Shown: positions 1 to 6,093, numbered from the stretch's first letter. The stretch is DNA of 9,839 bases from Candidatus Magasanikbacteria bacterium RIFOXYD12_FULL_33_17 (GCA_001783255.1 MFRB01000067.1:1-9839); one strand, 5' to 3'. Notes: generated from the sequence alone by a model not told the origin. Numbers and translations are program-made.

Positions 1-5
1 ATTAG

Positions 6-25
6 TAATTATTAATTAATAATTA
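6..25. repeat. Perfect 20-bp AT-only palindrome upstream of yidC
   Basis: Half-site TAATTATTAA (6-15) is followed directly by its exact reverse complement TTAATAATTA (16-25). It lies 22 bases before the yidC start. It could be an operator, a cruciform-prone site or a chance product of A/T-only sequence. The upstream gene lies outside the window. Confidence 0.5.
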
Positions 26-47
26 TATTGAAATTAATATTTTTATT

Positions 48-824
48 ATGGGAGCTATTTTCGAAGCTATACTTACTCAACCTATTTTTAATCTTTTTGT
101 TTGGATATATAATCTTATTCCTGATGTGGGTATTGTGATTTTTGTTATCACTTTACTTATCAAGTTGGCTTTATTTCCAAGTACCAACAAATCAATCAAG
201 GCTCAAAAAGATTTGACAGAGCTGCAACCAAAATTAGAAGCTCTTAAGAAAAAATACGAAGGTGATCAACAAAAAATTGCTACCGAAACCATGGCTCTTT
301 ATAAAGAACACAAAGTAAATCCATTTGGTTCTTGTTTGCCATTGCTTATTCAATTACCAGTGTTCTTAGCTCTTTACTGGGTGCTAAGTTCTGTTTTTGA
401 GGGTGATAATTTTGAATTGCTTTATTCTTTTGTAAAAAATCCAGAACATATCAATTCAGTAACTTTGGGCTTATTTGATTTGAAAGAAAATGGAAATATT
501 TTCTTGGCATTGCTTGCTGGTGCAGCTCAATTTATTCAAGCTAAGATGTTTACTCGTAAGCAACCTGCTAAAGGTACTGGTACTGGTGCTAAAGATGAAT
601 CAATGGCAGCTATGATGAATAAGCAAATGCTTTATTTCATGCCCGTAATTACTGTTATGATTGGCTATCAATTGCCAGGTGGTTTGGCACTTTATTGGTT
701 TTTATCTACTGGCATTACAGCTTTGCAACAGGTCATACTTTTCCGTAAGCACAATGGTGATGATTCTGGTAAATCTAGTGATACCAAAGTTAGTGGTGTA
801 ATTGAAGGAAAGTTGAGTGAATAA
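48..824 (+). CDS. yidC: YidC/Oxa1 family membrane protein insertase
   Basis: Inserts and folds membrane proteins in the cytoplasmic membrane, with or without SecYEG. The 258 residues lack the large periplasmic domain of proteobacterial YidC, so this is the short Gram-positive/Oxa1 form. Visible parts are: a first membrane segment at about 24-44; a charged cytoplasmic helical hairpin at about 48-90 containing ELQPKLEALKKKY; the family signature NPFGSCLPLLIQLPVFLALYW at 91-111; a membrane segment at about 149-166; and two closely spaced segments at about 194-233 (FMPVITVMIGYQLPGGLALYW). The tail is hydrophilic. The positively charged residue expected in the substrate groove is Lys39 instead of the usual Arg. 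No lipobox is seen, although Cys96 occurs inside the protein. No Shine-Dalgarno precedes the ATG. A terminator follows directly, so the gene ends its transcription unit. In most bacteria it follows rpmH and rnpA, which would lie left of the window. Identification is secure. Confidence 0.95.
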   Translation: MGAIFEAILTQPIFNLFVWIYNLIPDVGIVIFVITLLIKLALFPSTNKSIKAQKDLTELQPKLEALKKKYEGDQQKIATETMALYKEHKVNPFGSCLPLLIQLPVFLALYWVLSSVFEGDNFELLYSFVKNPEHINSVTLGLFDLKENGNIFLALLAGAAQFIQAKMFTRKQPAKGTGTGAKDESMAAMMNKQMLYFMPVITVMIGYQLPGGLALYWFLSTGITALQQVILFRKHNGDDSGKSSDTKVSGVIEGKLSE

Positions 825-846
825 TTATATTAGCTAAGTATAGTCA

Positions 847-882
847 AAAAGACAGGTTGAAAAAAATCTGTCTTTTATTTTT
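847..882 (+). terminator. Intrinsic terminator after yidC
   Basis: AAAAGACAG (847-855) pairs perfectly with CTGTCTTTT (868-876), giving a 9-bp stem with a 12-nt loop. A T-rich tract (873-882, interrupted by one A) follows. It lies 22 nt after the yidC stop and separates yidC from the next gene. Confidence 0.8.
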
Positions 883-931
883 AGCTGTTTTAGGTTAAAA
901 TGGTATTAGGTGAATTAAGATATTTTTATTT

Positions 932-1882
932 ATGCCAAGTTATAATGATATTCAAATACAAGAATCCATACTTAAGACTTTGGCTTATTTTGATATTTTT
1001 GATTATCCTTTGACCAAATCAGAGCTTAGGAAATTTCTATGGTTAGCAAGTAAGCTAGTAGAAAAAGAATTTTTGTTTAATTTAGAAAATCTTTTAATTC
1101 AAAAACAGATAGAGACAGAACATAATTTTTATTTTTTGAAAGACAGAAAAGATAATGTAAAAAATCGTCAACTTAAGATAAAGTTAGTAGAAGAAAAATT
1201 AGTTATTGCCAAGAAAGCTGTCAAAAAATTGCGTTACGTACCTTTTTTACGTTCAGTTTTTATTTGTAATACTGTTGCTGCAGGTGTCCCAAATAATGAC
1301 AGTGATATCGATGTTTTTATAATTGCCAAGAAAAATTATTTGTGGCTTGTGAGATTTTTTTCTACAATAATTTTGAAGTTTTTTCGTTTGCGTACTTCTG
1401 AATTAAATCACAAAAACAGAATGTGTCTTAGTTTTTACGCTACAGACACTAATCTTAATTTGGAAAAATTACAAATGAACAATAGGGATGATGTGTATCT
1501 TGTTTACTGGATTTTGCAATTGATACCAATATATGATCAAACTAATCTTTATCAAAGTATTTTACGTGCGAACAAGTGGTTGAATAATTATGTTAATTTG
1601 CAAGAAGATAATTATTATTTACCAGAATATTTGCAAGTAAAAGATAATAAAAATAGTTTAAAAATAAAAAAATTTTTTGAAAAATTTTTTGAAAATAAAA
1701 AGTATTTGTTGAAGTTGATAGAAAAAATACAATATAATAAAGTTAGAAAAAATTATGGTTTGTATGCTGATATGTCAGATAGTAGAGTTGTCATTTCTGA
1801 TGAGTTTTTGAAATTTCATGAAAATGATAGAAGAAAAGAGTATAGTGACAAGTGGGTTGCAAAATTTAAAGAAATCTTATAG
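932..1882 (+). CDS. Nucleotidyltransferase-domain protein (pol-beta/MNT superfamily)
   Basis: A 316-residue soluble protein. Residues about 10-70 (ILKTLAYFDIFDYPLTKSEL onward) look like a winged-helix-type helical module. A nucleotidyltransferase core follows: a strand with ICNTVAAG (111-118), then NNDSDIDVFIIAKK (121-134), where Asp125 and Asp127 form the metal-binding DxD. The C-terminus carries a compact motif SRVVISDEFLKFHENDRR (284-301). In canonical members a Gly-Ser pair precedes the DxD. Here that position is Asn112-Thr113, a substitution I associate with a CPR-rich subfamily (from memory, not searched). Such proteins transfer a nucleotide to an antibiotic, protein or RNA; the substrate here cannot be told. 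A terminator separates it from yidC. A possible -10 (TTAAAAT, 894-900) lies about 30 bases before the ATG, and AGGTGA (908-913) is too far away to act as a Shine-Dalgarno. Superfamily is confident, substrate unknown. Confidence 0.8.
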   Translation: MPSYNDIQIQESILKTLAYFDIFDYPLTKSELRKFLWLASKLVEKEFLFNLENLLIQKQIETEHNFYFLKDRKDNVKNRQLKIKLVEEKLVIAKKAVKKLRYVPFLRSVFICNTVAAGVPNNDSDIDVFIIAKKNYLWLVRFFSTIILKFFRLRTSELNHKNRMCLSFYATDTNLNLEKLQMNNRDDVYLVYWILQLIPIYDQTNLYQSILRANKWLNNYVNLQEDNYYLPEYLQVKDNKNSLKIKKFFEKFFENKKYLLKLIEKIQYNKVRKNYGLYADMSDSRVVISDEFLKFHENDRRKEYSDKWVAKFKEIL

Positions 1883-1900
1883 TAATTTTATTTGATTGTT

Positions 1901-2192
1901 TCCCCTCCTATTAGCGGTAGTGCACACCTTTTTAAGTTAAAATAGAAATGTCATTTCGAGCGGAGTGAACGAGGGACGAGTGAACGAAGTCGAGAAATCC
2001 CCTTAAATTACTGAAAAAAATAAACAGCAAGGGGATCCCTCGACTCCCCGCCCAATCGGCGGGTCGCTCGGGATGACGCTTAAATGTTCAAGAAAAAGGT
2101 TCAACACTCGACCTGTGGCAAATCTTCGCAAGGTTGTGCGTAATCTATTGCATCAATAGTAAAAATTGTATGCACTACCCCTATTAGGGGGA
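1901..2192. repeat. Composite non-coding repeat block with inverted ends (MITE-like)
   Basis: This fills most of the 331-base gap 1883-2213. The left end 1901-1924 (CCTATTAGCGGTAGTGCA at 1907-1924) recurs in inverted orientation at 2171-2192 (TGCACTACCCCTATTAGG at 2171-2188), with a few mismatches and indels. The interior includes a GC-richer inverted repeat (1950-2077) entered separately, then a stretch without coding potential (about 2078-2160) containing a small CTATTG/CAATAG hairpin at 2145-2159. The block resembles intergenic repeats of many uncultured bacterial genomes. No transposase is present. Whether it moves as a unit is inferred only from the inverted ends. Confidence 0.5.
1950..2077. 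repeat. GTCATTTCGAGC-type inverted repeat with internal 15-nt duplication
   Basis: The outer arms GTCATTTCGAGC (1950-1961) and GCTCGGGATGAC (2066-2077) pair with two wobble positions. The inner arms GTCGAGAAATCCCCTT (1989-2004) and AAGGGGATCCCTCGAC (2029-2044) match at 14 of 16 positions. GAGTGAACGA occurs at 1963-1972 and again at 1978-1987, an exact 15-nt step. CCGCC/GGCGG forms a small side hairpin at 2048-2062. Elements starting with GTCATTYCGAGCG are a common intergenic repeat of diverse bacteria, in my recollection. Its GC content stands out against the AT-rich surroundings. Confidence 0.7.
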
Positions 2193-2213
2193 GAATTTAA
2201 ATCATCTGTTCTT

Positions 2214-3512
2214 ATGCTACAAAAAATAAAAAAAGTCTTGTTACAAACTTTTATTTTCCTTTTACCTATTCAAACTGTTTATATTGTTCAAGATAATTTT
2301 TTAAATGCTGAAAAATGGCAATATGGTACTAGTGTGTTTTATGTAACAGAGATGCTCATGTGGTTTTCTGTTATCTTTTTTATAATTGATTACTTCGTTT
2401 TGTTTAAAAAAAAGTTAATTCAAAGAGATGCAGGTTGGAGTAAAGAAAAATTATTTTCAGTTTCCATTTTATTTTTTTTGTTGTACTTACTGTTTAATAC
2501 TTTTTTTGTAGCTCAAAATTTTCAGGTAGCCTGGCAGATGACAAGATGGTGGATGCTTTCTTTTTTATTTTTTATAATTTTGACAAGTGGATTTTTGAAA
2601 ATAAAAAGTATTTTGTGGCCAGTAGTTTTGGGGAGTATTTTGCCAAGCGTGCTTGGTATTTGGCAGTTTCTAATGCAACAGACTTTTGCTAGTAAATTTT
2701 TTGGATTAGCCTTGCATTCTCCCGAAGTTTCAGGTGTTTCTGTCATTGCTAGTGATAGCATCGGTCGTTGGCTTAGAGCTTATGGCACGTTTGGTAATCC
2801 AAATATGTTTGGTGGTTATTTGGTTTTAGTTATTATTTTTACTTTTTTGTTGATGAAAAGAGTAGAAGTCAAAAAACAAAAAGTTTTTTTGATGATACTT
2901 CTCTTTGTACAGACTATGGCCTTGTTTTTTACTTTTAGTCGTAGTGCTTGGATTGCTTGGTTTTTGTTTGCATTTTTTATTTCTATCTATTGTTTTATTG
3001 TGAACAAAAAAGTTGCTTGGCCTATTATTTTTAGTTTGATTTTCTTTGCTATTTTGTCTTTGCTTTTTTTCAATTTGTTACAAAATAGAATAGAAGTGAA
3101 ATCACGTTATGAAGTAAGATCAATCTCTGAAAGAGTCACTGGTTATCGGGAAGCTCTAGAAATTTGGGATAATCACAAATTTTTGGGAGTAGGGTCTGGT
3201 AATTATACTTTGGCAAGTTTTGATTTGGACAAAAGGCAAGTAGGAACTAGCTATCAGCCAGTACATAATATATTTTTATTGTTTATTGTGGAAAATGGTA
3301 TTATTGGTTTTGCATTTTTTTCTTTTATTTTAGCGACTTTTTTTATTTATTATTTAAGTATTGTAGGCAATAAAAAAGTACTTTTTTCTCTTGTTTTAGC
3401 GATTATTTTCCTTATTTTAGGACTTTTTGATCATTATTTGCTTTCCTCTTATATAGGGCTTATGATTTTTGCTCTGTATCTAGCAGTTATAAGTCGTTTG
3501 TCCACAGATTAG
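2214..3512 (+). CDS. O-antigen ligase / Wzy-type polytopic membrane protein
   Basis: A 432-residue protein with roughly ten to twelve hydrophobic segments. It fits the Wzy_C/O-antigen ligase superfamily, which joins or polymerises undecaprenyl-linked glycans at the outer face of the membrane. Motifs, numbered from ATG 2214: GTFGNPNMFGGY at 191-202, TFSRSAW at 240-246, the segment ERVTGYREALEIW at 306-318, FLGVGSGNY at 323-331 in the loop before the last helices, VHNIFLLFIVENGIIG at 350-365, and LFDHYLLSS at 404-412. The conserved Arg and His expected in the large external loop are present (Arg307, His351). The reading frame stays open back to a TTG at 2166, but those 16 codons lie largely in a repeat arm. 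The ATG at 2214 gives the typical start MLQKIKKVLLQTFIFLLPIQ. A terminator follows. Ligase and polymerase cannot be separated from sequence alone. Confidence 0.85.
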   Translation: MLQKIKKVLLQTFIFLLPIQTVYIVQDNFLNAEKWQYGTSVFYVTEMLMWFSVIFFIIDYFVLFKKKLIQRDAGWSKEKLFSVSILFFLLYLLFNTFFVAQNFQVAWQMTRWWMLSFLFFIILTSGFLKIKSILWPVVLGSILPSVLGIWQFLMQQTFASKFFGLALHSPEVSGVSVIASDSIGRWLRAYGTFGNPNMFGGYLVLVIIFTFLLMKRVEVKKQKVFLMILLFVQTMALFFTFSRSAWIAWFLFAFFISIYCFIVNKKVAWPIIFSLIFFAILSLLFFNLLQNRIEVKSRYEVRSISERVTGYREALEIWDNHKFLGVGSGNYTLASFDLDKRQVGTSYQPVHNIFLLFIVENGIIGFAFFSFILATFFIYYLSIVGNKKVLFSLVLAIIFLILGLFDHYLLSSYIGLMIFALYLAVISRLSTD

Positions 3513-3538
3513 TCCACCTATCTATCCCCAAAAAAATC

Positions 3539-3565
3539 AAATTGGCTAAAAGAAGCCAATTTTTT
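3539..3565 (+). terminator. Intrinsic terminator after the O-antigen-ligase-like gene
   Basis: AAATTGGCT (3539-3547) pairs perfectly with AGCCAATTT (3554-3562) around a 6-nt loop, followed by a T run (3560-3565). The A run on the left side (3530-3536) could let it work on the opposite strand too. Confidence 0.85.
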
Positions 3566-3569
3566 ATGA

Positions 3570-3598
3570 TTGACACTTTGGTCAATTTTGACTAATAT
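3570..3598 (+). promoter_or_regulatory. Sigma70-type promoter of the candidate RNA
   Basis: TTGACA (3570-3575), a 17-nt spacer and TAATAT (3593-3598). The -35 is a perfect consensus match at ideal spacing. The -35 lies in a short inverted repeat, TTGAC (3570-3574) and GTCAA (3581-3585), which may be fortuitous. There is no CDS within 340 bases downstream, so a transcript from here would be non-coding. Confidence 0.5.
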
Positions 3599-3604
3599 AC
3601 CTTT

Positions 3605-3805
3605 GTTGTTCGCTAAAGAAGCCAGTGTTAGCAACATGCGTGAAGCGTACGCTGTTTTAAATTCGTGTTTTCTGACAGGCATCACGAATTTTTTATACGG
3701 TCGTCGCATCGAGCTGTTGCTAACATTGGTCTCTTGAAACACGAATCTTAACACCAATTTGCACGAATGTTTTTTGCAGAGCTAACTTTGAGGAGTTAGT
3801 TTTTT
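3605..3805 (+). ncRNA. Candidate structured small RNA (about 200 nt), unrecognised family
   Basis: The stretch follows a consensus-like promoter and ends in an intrinsic terminator. Its core is a long hairpin: 3616-3635 pairs with 3716-3735 over 20 positions, with one A-C mismatch and two wobbles. Inside it, ATGCG (3636-3640) pairs with CGCAT (3705-3709), and a 9-bp apical stem AAATTCGTG (3659-3667) / CACGAATTT (3683-3691) closes a 15-nt loop. The 3' part from 3736 starts a second long hairpin that would form only in read-through transcripts. I see no RNase P, tmRNA, SRP or tRNA signatures. Its length is near that of 6S RNA, but a 20-bp closing stem with a branched interior is not a clear 6S fold. 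It could instead be a palindromic repeat without an RNA function. The 427-base gap 3513-3939 holds no credible protein gene. Confidence 0.45.
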
Positions 3806-3856
3806 GTTCCAAAGATAAAAGGGATTTGTGTGTATTAGTGTTAAGATTCGTGTTTC
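3736..3856. repeat. Long imperfect inverted repeat abutting the first hairpin
   Basis: GAAACACGAATCTTAACAC (3736-3754) is the exact reverse complement of 3838-3856. Pairing continues inward with few interruptions (mismatches at 3755/3837, 3759/3833 and 3769/3823, plus wobbles) to about 3776/3816, so each arm is about 41 nt. The apex holds the terminator hairpin 3781-3800. The right arm ends one base before the -35 box of the groES promoter. Confidence 0.7.
3781..3805 (+). terminator. Intrinsic terminator inside the second hairpin
   Basis: GCTAACT (3781-3787) pairs with AGTTAGT (3794-3800), 7 bp with a G-T pair at the base, around loop TTGAGG, followed by six T (3800-3805). It would end a transcript started near 3605 and insulate the groES promoter. 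Confidence 0.65.
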
Positions 3857-3857
3857 C

Positions 3858-3884
3858 TTGACAATTTTTGGTAGTAGTTATAAT
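3858..3884 (+). promoter_or_regulatory. Sigma70-type promoter of groES-groEL
   Basis: Consensus TTGACA (3858-3863) and TATAAT (3879-3884) with a short 15-nt spacer. TAATAT at 3881-3886 would give a 17-nt spacer instead. The CIRCE-type operator begins at 3888, so the start of transcription falls inside it. The groES start is 55 nt downstream of the -10. Confidence 0.7.
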
Positions 3885-3887
3885 ATA

Positions 3888-3914
3888 TTATCACTCACTC
3901 GCATTGAGTGATAA
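3888..3914. promoter_or_regulatory. CIRCE-type HrcA operator
   Basis: TTATCACTC (3888-3896), nine bases, GAGTGATAA (3906-3914): a perfect 9-bp inverted repeat with exactly the N9 spacing of CIRCE (TTAGCACTC-N9-GAGTGCTAA). It differs from the consensus only at the fourth base of each arm, and the two changes compensate each other. It sits between the -10 and groES, the standard location for HrcA repression of chaperonin genes. HrcA itself is not in the window. Confidence 0.85.
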
Positions 3915-3939
3915 ATATTAATTTTTAATTTTATATAAT

Positions 3940-4215
3940 ATGAATATTAGACCACTTGGTGACCGTATTTTGGTCAAACCTCAATTAGAGGAAGAAAAAA
4001 CTCTTTCTGGAATTATTTTGCCAGAGACAGTGGACAAAGAAAAAAAAGCTGAAGGTGAAATTATAGCACTTGGTAATGGCGAAAAACTTGCCAAATTAGA
4101 TTTGGCTGTTGGTATGAAGGTACTATTCAAAAAATGGGGTGGAGAAGAAATAAAAATAGGTGATGTTGATTACAAAATTTTGGATAGTGTGGATGTGATT
4201 GCGGTCGTAGAGTAA
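3940..4215 (+). CDS. groES: Co-chaperonin GroES (Cpn10)
   Basis: Forms the heptameric lid of the GroEL folding chamber in the cytoplasm. The 91 residues are slightly shorter than the usual 94-97. It opens with MNIRPLGDRILVKP. The mobile loop (about 16-32) carries SGIILPET, whose Ile-Ile-Leu (25-27) is the GroEL-binding tripeptide. A beta-barrel segment with VGMKVLFKKWGGEE (57-70) follows, and the C-terminus (DSVDVIAVVE) is typical. The gene lies 25 nt downstream of the CIRCE-type operator and 203 nt upstream of groEL, an unusually long gap filled by hairpins. No Shine-Dalgarno is visible; the leader is purely AT-rich. Identity is secure. Confidence 0.97.
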   Translation: MNIRPLGDRILVKPQLEEEKTLSGIILPETVDKEKKAEGEIIALGNGEKLAKLDLAVGMKVLFKKWGGEEIKIGDVDYKILDSVDVIAVVE

Positions 4216-4244
4216 GTTTATTGATTTTTAGTAAATCTTATTTA

Positions 4245-4348
4245 TTATCTCTATTTTATCTCTTCTTTTTTGAAAAATAAAATAGAGATAAGGAGATAAA
4301 TTGAGATAACTAGTTTTATTTACTATTAAAATTTTATCTCGATTTATC
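4245..4348. repeat. Two tandem long hairpins built from GAGATAA/TTATCTC in the groES-groEL spacer
   Basis: Stem 1: TTATCTCTATTTTAT (4245-4259) and ATAAAATAGAGATAA (4277-4291), 15 perfect bp around a 17-nt loop. Stem 2: GATAAATTGAGATAA (4295-4309) and TTATCTCGATTTATC (4334-4348), 15 pairs including one wobble, around a 24-nt loop. The heptamer GAGATAA occurs at 4285, 4293 and 4303, and its complement at 4245, 4256 and 4334, so alternative pairings are possible. Neither stem has a proper T tract on its 3' side. An mRNA-processing or stability role, partial attenuation or a repeat insertion are all possible. Confidence 0.75.
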
Positions 4349-4418
4349 AGTAATGTTTTTAAATAATAAAATAAAGATTAAAATATAAACTTAATAAAAT
4401 AATTAAACACAAAAATGT

Positions 4419-6047
4419 ATGTCAGCAAAACAAATAAAATTTGATAACGACGCTAGACAAGCTCTTGTCAACGGCGTCAATATTTTGGCCAATGTGGTCA
4501 AAGTAACTCTTGGACCAAAAGGACGCAATGTAGTTTTGGACAAAGGTTATGGTGCTCCTGTTATTACCAAAGATGGTGTGTCAGTGGCTCGTGAAATTGA
4601 ACTAGAAGATAAATTTGAAAATATTGGAGTAGAACTTATCAAAGAAGTAGCCAACAAAACTAATGATGTCGTAGGAGATGGTACGACTACTGCTACTGTT
4701 CTTGTGCAAGCAATTGTTAAAGAAGGAATGAAAAATGTGACAGCAGGTGCTAATCCTGTGGCACTTAATCGTGGTTTGCACAAAGCATCTGAAGCTATTA
4801 TCAAAGAGCTTCGTGATAATATTGCCAAACAAGTAGAAGAAGATGAAATAGCGAATGTAGCTTCAATTTCAGCCAATGATCGAGAAATAGGTGAGAAGAT
4901 TGCAGAAGCTATGAAAGTGGTTGGCAAAGATGGTGTGATTACTGTTGAAGATTCTCAATCTTTTGGTATGGAAATAGAGACTGTCAAAGGCATGCGTTTT
5001 GATAAGGGTCTTGTTTCTCAATATATGGTTACCAACAATGAACGTATGGAAGCTGAGTATCAAGATGCTTTGGTTTTGGTGACTGACAAAAAGATTTCTT
5101 CAGTTGAACAAATTGTTCCAATTTTGGAAAAAATTGTTGAAAGTGGTCGCAAGGAACTCGTAGTAATTGCAGAAGATGTCGATGGACAAGCTCTTGCAAC
5201 TTTGGTTTTGAACAAACTGCGTGGTACTTTCAATGTTCTTGCTGTCAAAGCTCCTGGTTTTGGTGACAGACGCAAAGAAATGCTTGAAGATATCGCTATT
5301 CTTACTGGTGCTAATGTTATTACTGAAGAAGTTGGTTTGAAATTGGAAAATACTACTTTGGCAGATCTTGGTCGTGCTAGAAAAGTAATCGCTAATAAAG
5401 AATATACTACCATTGTCGAAGGTGGTGGTGAAGTCGCTAAAATAGAATCACGTGTCACCCAAATTAGAAAATTGATTGAAACAGCTGAAGGAGATTTTGA
5501 AAAAGAAAAATTACAAGAACGTCTTGCCAAACTTTCTGGTGGAGTCGCTGTGATTCGTGTTGGTGCGGCTACTGAGACTGAAATGAAAGAAGTAAAACAT
5601 CGTATTGAAGATGCTGTTGGTGCTACCAAAGCGGCTATTGAAGAAGGTGTTGTACCTGGTGGTGGTGTGGCCCTTATTCGTGCTGGACGTATTTTGGATA
5701 GTTTGAATTTGATTGATGAAGAACAAGTAGCTGTCAATATTTTGAGACGTGCTATTGAAGAACCACTTCGCATTATTGCTCAAAATGCTGGTTTTGAAGG
5801 TGCTGTGGTTGTAGCTGAAGTCAAGAAACATGAAGGAAATTTTGGTTTCAATGCCGCTACTGGTCAATATGAAGATATGGTGGCCGCTGGTATAATTGAT
5901 CCTACCAAAGTTACTCGTAGTGCTCTTGAAAATGCAGTATCAGTTGCTGGAATGTTTTTGACTACAGAAGCTGTAGTGACAGATTTGCCAAGTAAAAATG
6001 ATTCTTCTTCATCTGCTATGGGTGGTGGTATGGGTGGGATGATGTAA
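4419..6047 (+). CDS. groEL: Chaperonin GroEL (Cpn60)
   Basis: ATP-driven tetradecameric folding chamber working with GroES. Its 542 residues are full length. Equatorial ATP-binding motifs are TLGPKGRNV (30-38) and VVGDGTTTATVL (84-95), with Asp87. The catalytic Asp398 lies in HRIEDAVGATKAA (394-406), at the same number as in E. coli. The hinge glycines VVPGGGVAL (411-419) are intact. The apical domain includes LVSQYMVTN (198-206) and KAPGFGDRRKEML (277-289). The C-terminal tail ends GGGMGGMM, the standard Gly-Met tail. The ATG at 4419 gives MSAKQIKF; an overlapping ATG at 4415 is out of frame. No Shine-Dalgarno is seen. It is probably co-transcribed with groES under the CIRCE operator, although the hairpin-rich spacer could change their ratio. 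A strong terminator follows. Confidence 0.98.
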   Translation: MSAKQIKFDNDARQALVNGVNILANVVKVTLGPKGRNVVLDKGYGAPVITKDGVSVAREIELEDKFENIGVELIKEVANKTNDVVGDGTTTATVLVQAIVKEGMKNVTAGANPVALNRGLHKASEAIIKELRDNIAKQVEEDEIANVASISANDREIGEKIAEAMKVVGKDGVITVEDSQSFGMEIETVKGMRFDKGLVSQYMVTNNERMEAEYQDALVLVTDKKISSVEQIVPILEKIVESGRKELVVIAEDVDGQALATLVLNKLRGTFNVLAVKAPGFGDRRKEMLEDIAILTGANVITEEVGLKLENTTLADLGRARKVIANKEYTTIVEGGGEVAKIESRVTQIRKLIETAEGDFEKEKLQERLAKLSGGVAVIRVGAATETEMKEVKHRIEDAVGATKAAIEEGVVPGGGVALIRAGRILDSLNLIDEEQVAVNILRRAIEEPLRIIAQNAGFEGAVVVAEVKKHEGNFGFNAATGQYEDMVAAGIIDPTKVTRSALENAVSVAGMFLTTEAVVTDLPSKNDSSSSAMGGGMGGMM

Positions 6048-6053
6048 GACACT

Positions 6054-6093
6054 GATTACACGGATTAAAAAAAGATTACACAGATATACAAAC
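6054..6093. repeat. Two tandem ~20-nt units beginning GATTACAC
   Basis: GATTACAC at 6054-6061 recurs at 6074-6081 with a 20-nt period; the second unit is degenerate in its A-rich 3' half. It starts seven bases after the groEL stop and runs into the groEL terminator stem. Confidence 0.55.

Noticed and set aside
2166..2213. N-terminal extension of the O-antigen-ligase-like protein from TTG 2166
   Set aside because: The 16 extra codons lie largely in the right repeat arm (2171-2192), and ATG 2214 gives the expected hydrophobic start.
1901..2213. tRNA or other classical RNA gene in the GC-richer spacer
   Set aside because: No cloverleaf, T-loop consensus or CCA end could be found; the GC-rich portion is fully explained by the inverted repeat.
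3518..3757. 79-codon reading frame on the minus strand between the O-antigen-ligase-like gene and groES
   Set aside because: It overlaps the terminator and the first long hairpin, whose pairing explains the sequence. It has no ribosome binding site and no recognisable domain.
3605..3805. RNase P RNA, tmRNA, SRP RNA or a retron msr-msd
   Set aside because: None of the conserved sequence blocks of the first three is visible, and no reverse transcriptase gene is present in the window.
3539..4348. CRISPR array
   Set aside because: Repeats here are inverted and irregularly spaced, with no constant repeat-spacer alternation and no cas gene.
4547..4927. 126-codon minus-strand frame inside groEL, with further shorter antisense frames over groEL, prfB and the O-antigen-ligase-like gene
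   Set aside because: All are antisense shadows of conserved coding regions without start signals or motifs.
5060..5773. 237-codon minus-strand frame inside groEL
   Set aside because: Its Ser/Thr/Ala-rich translation is the mirror of groEL codon usage, and groEL is unquestionable.
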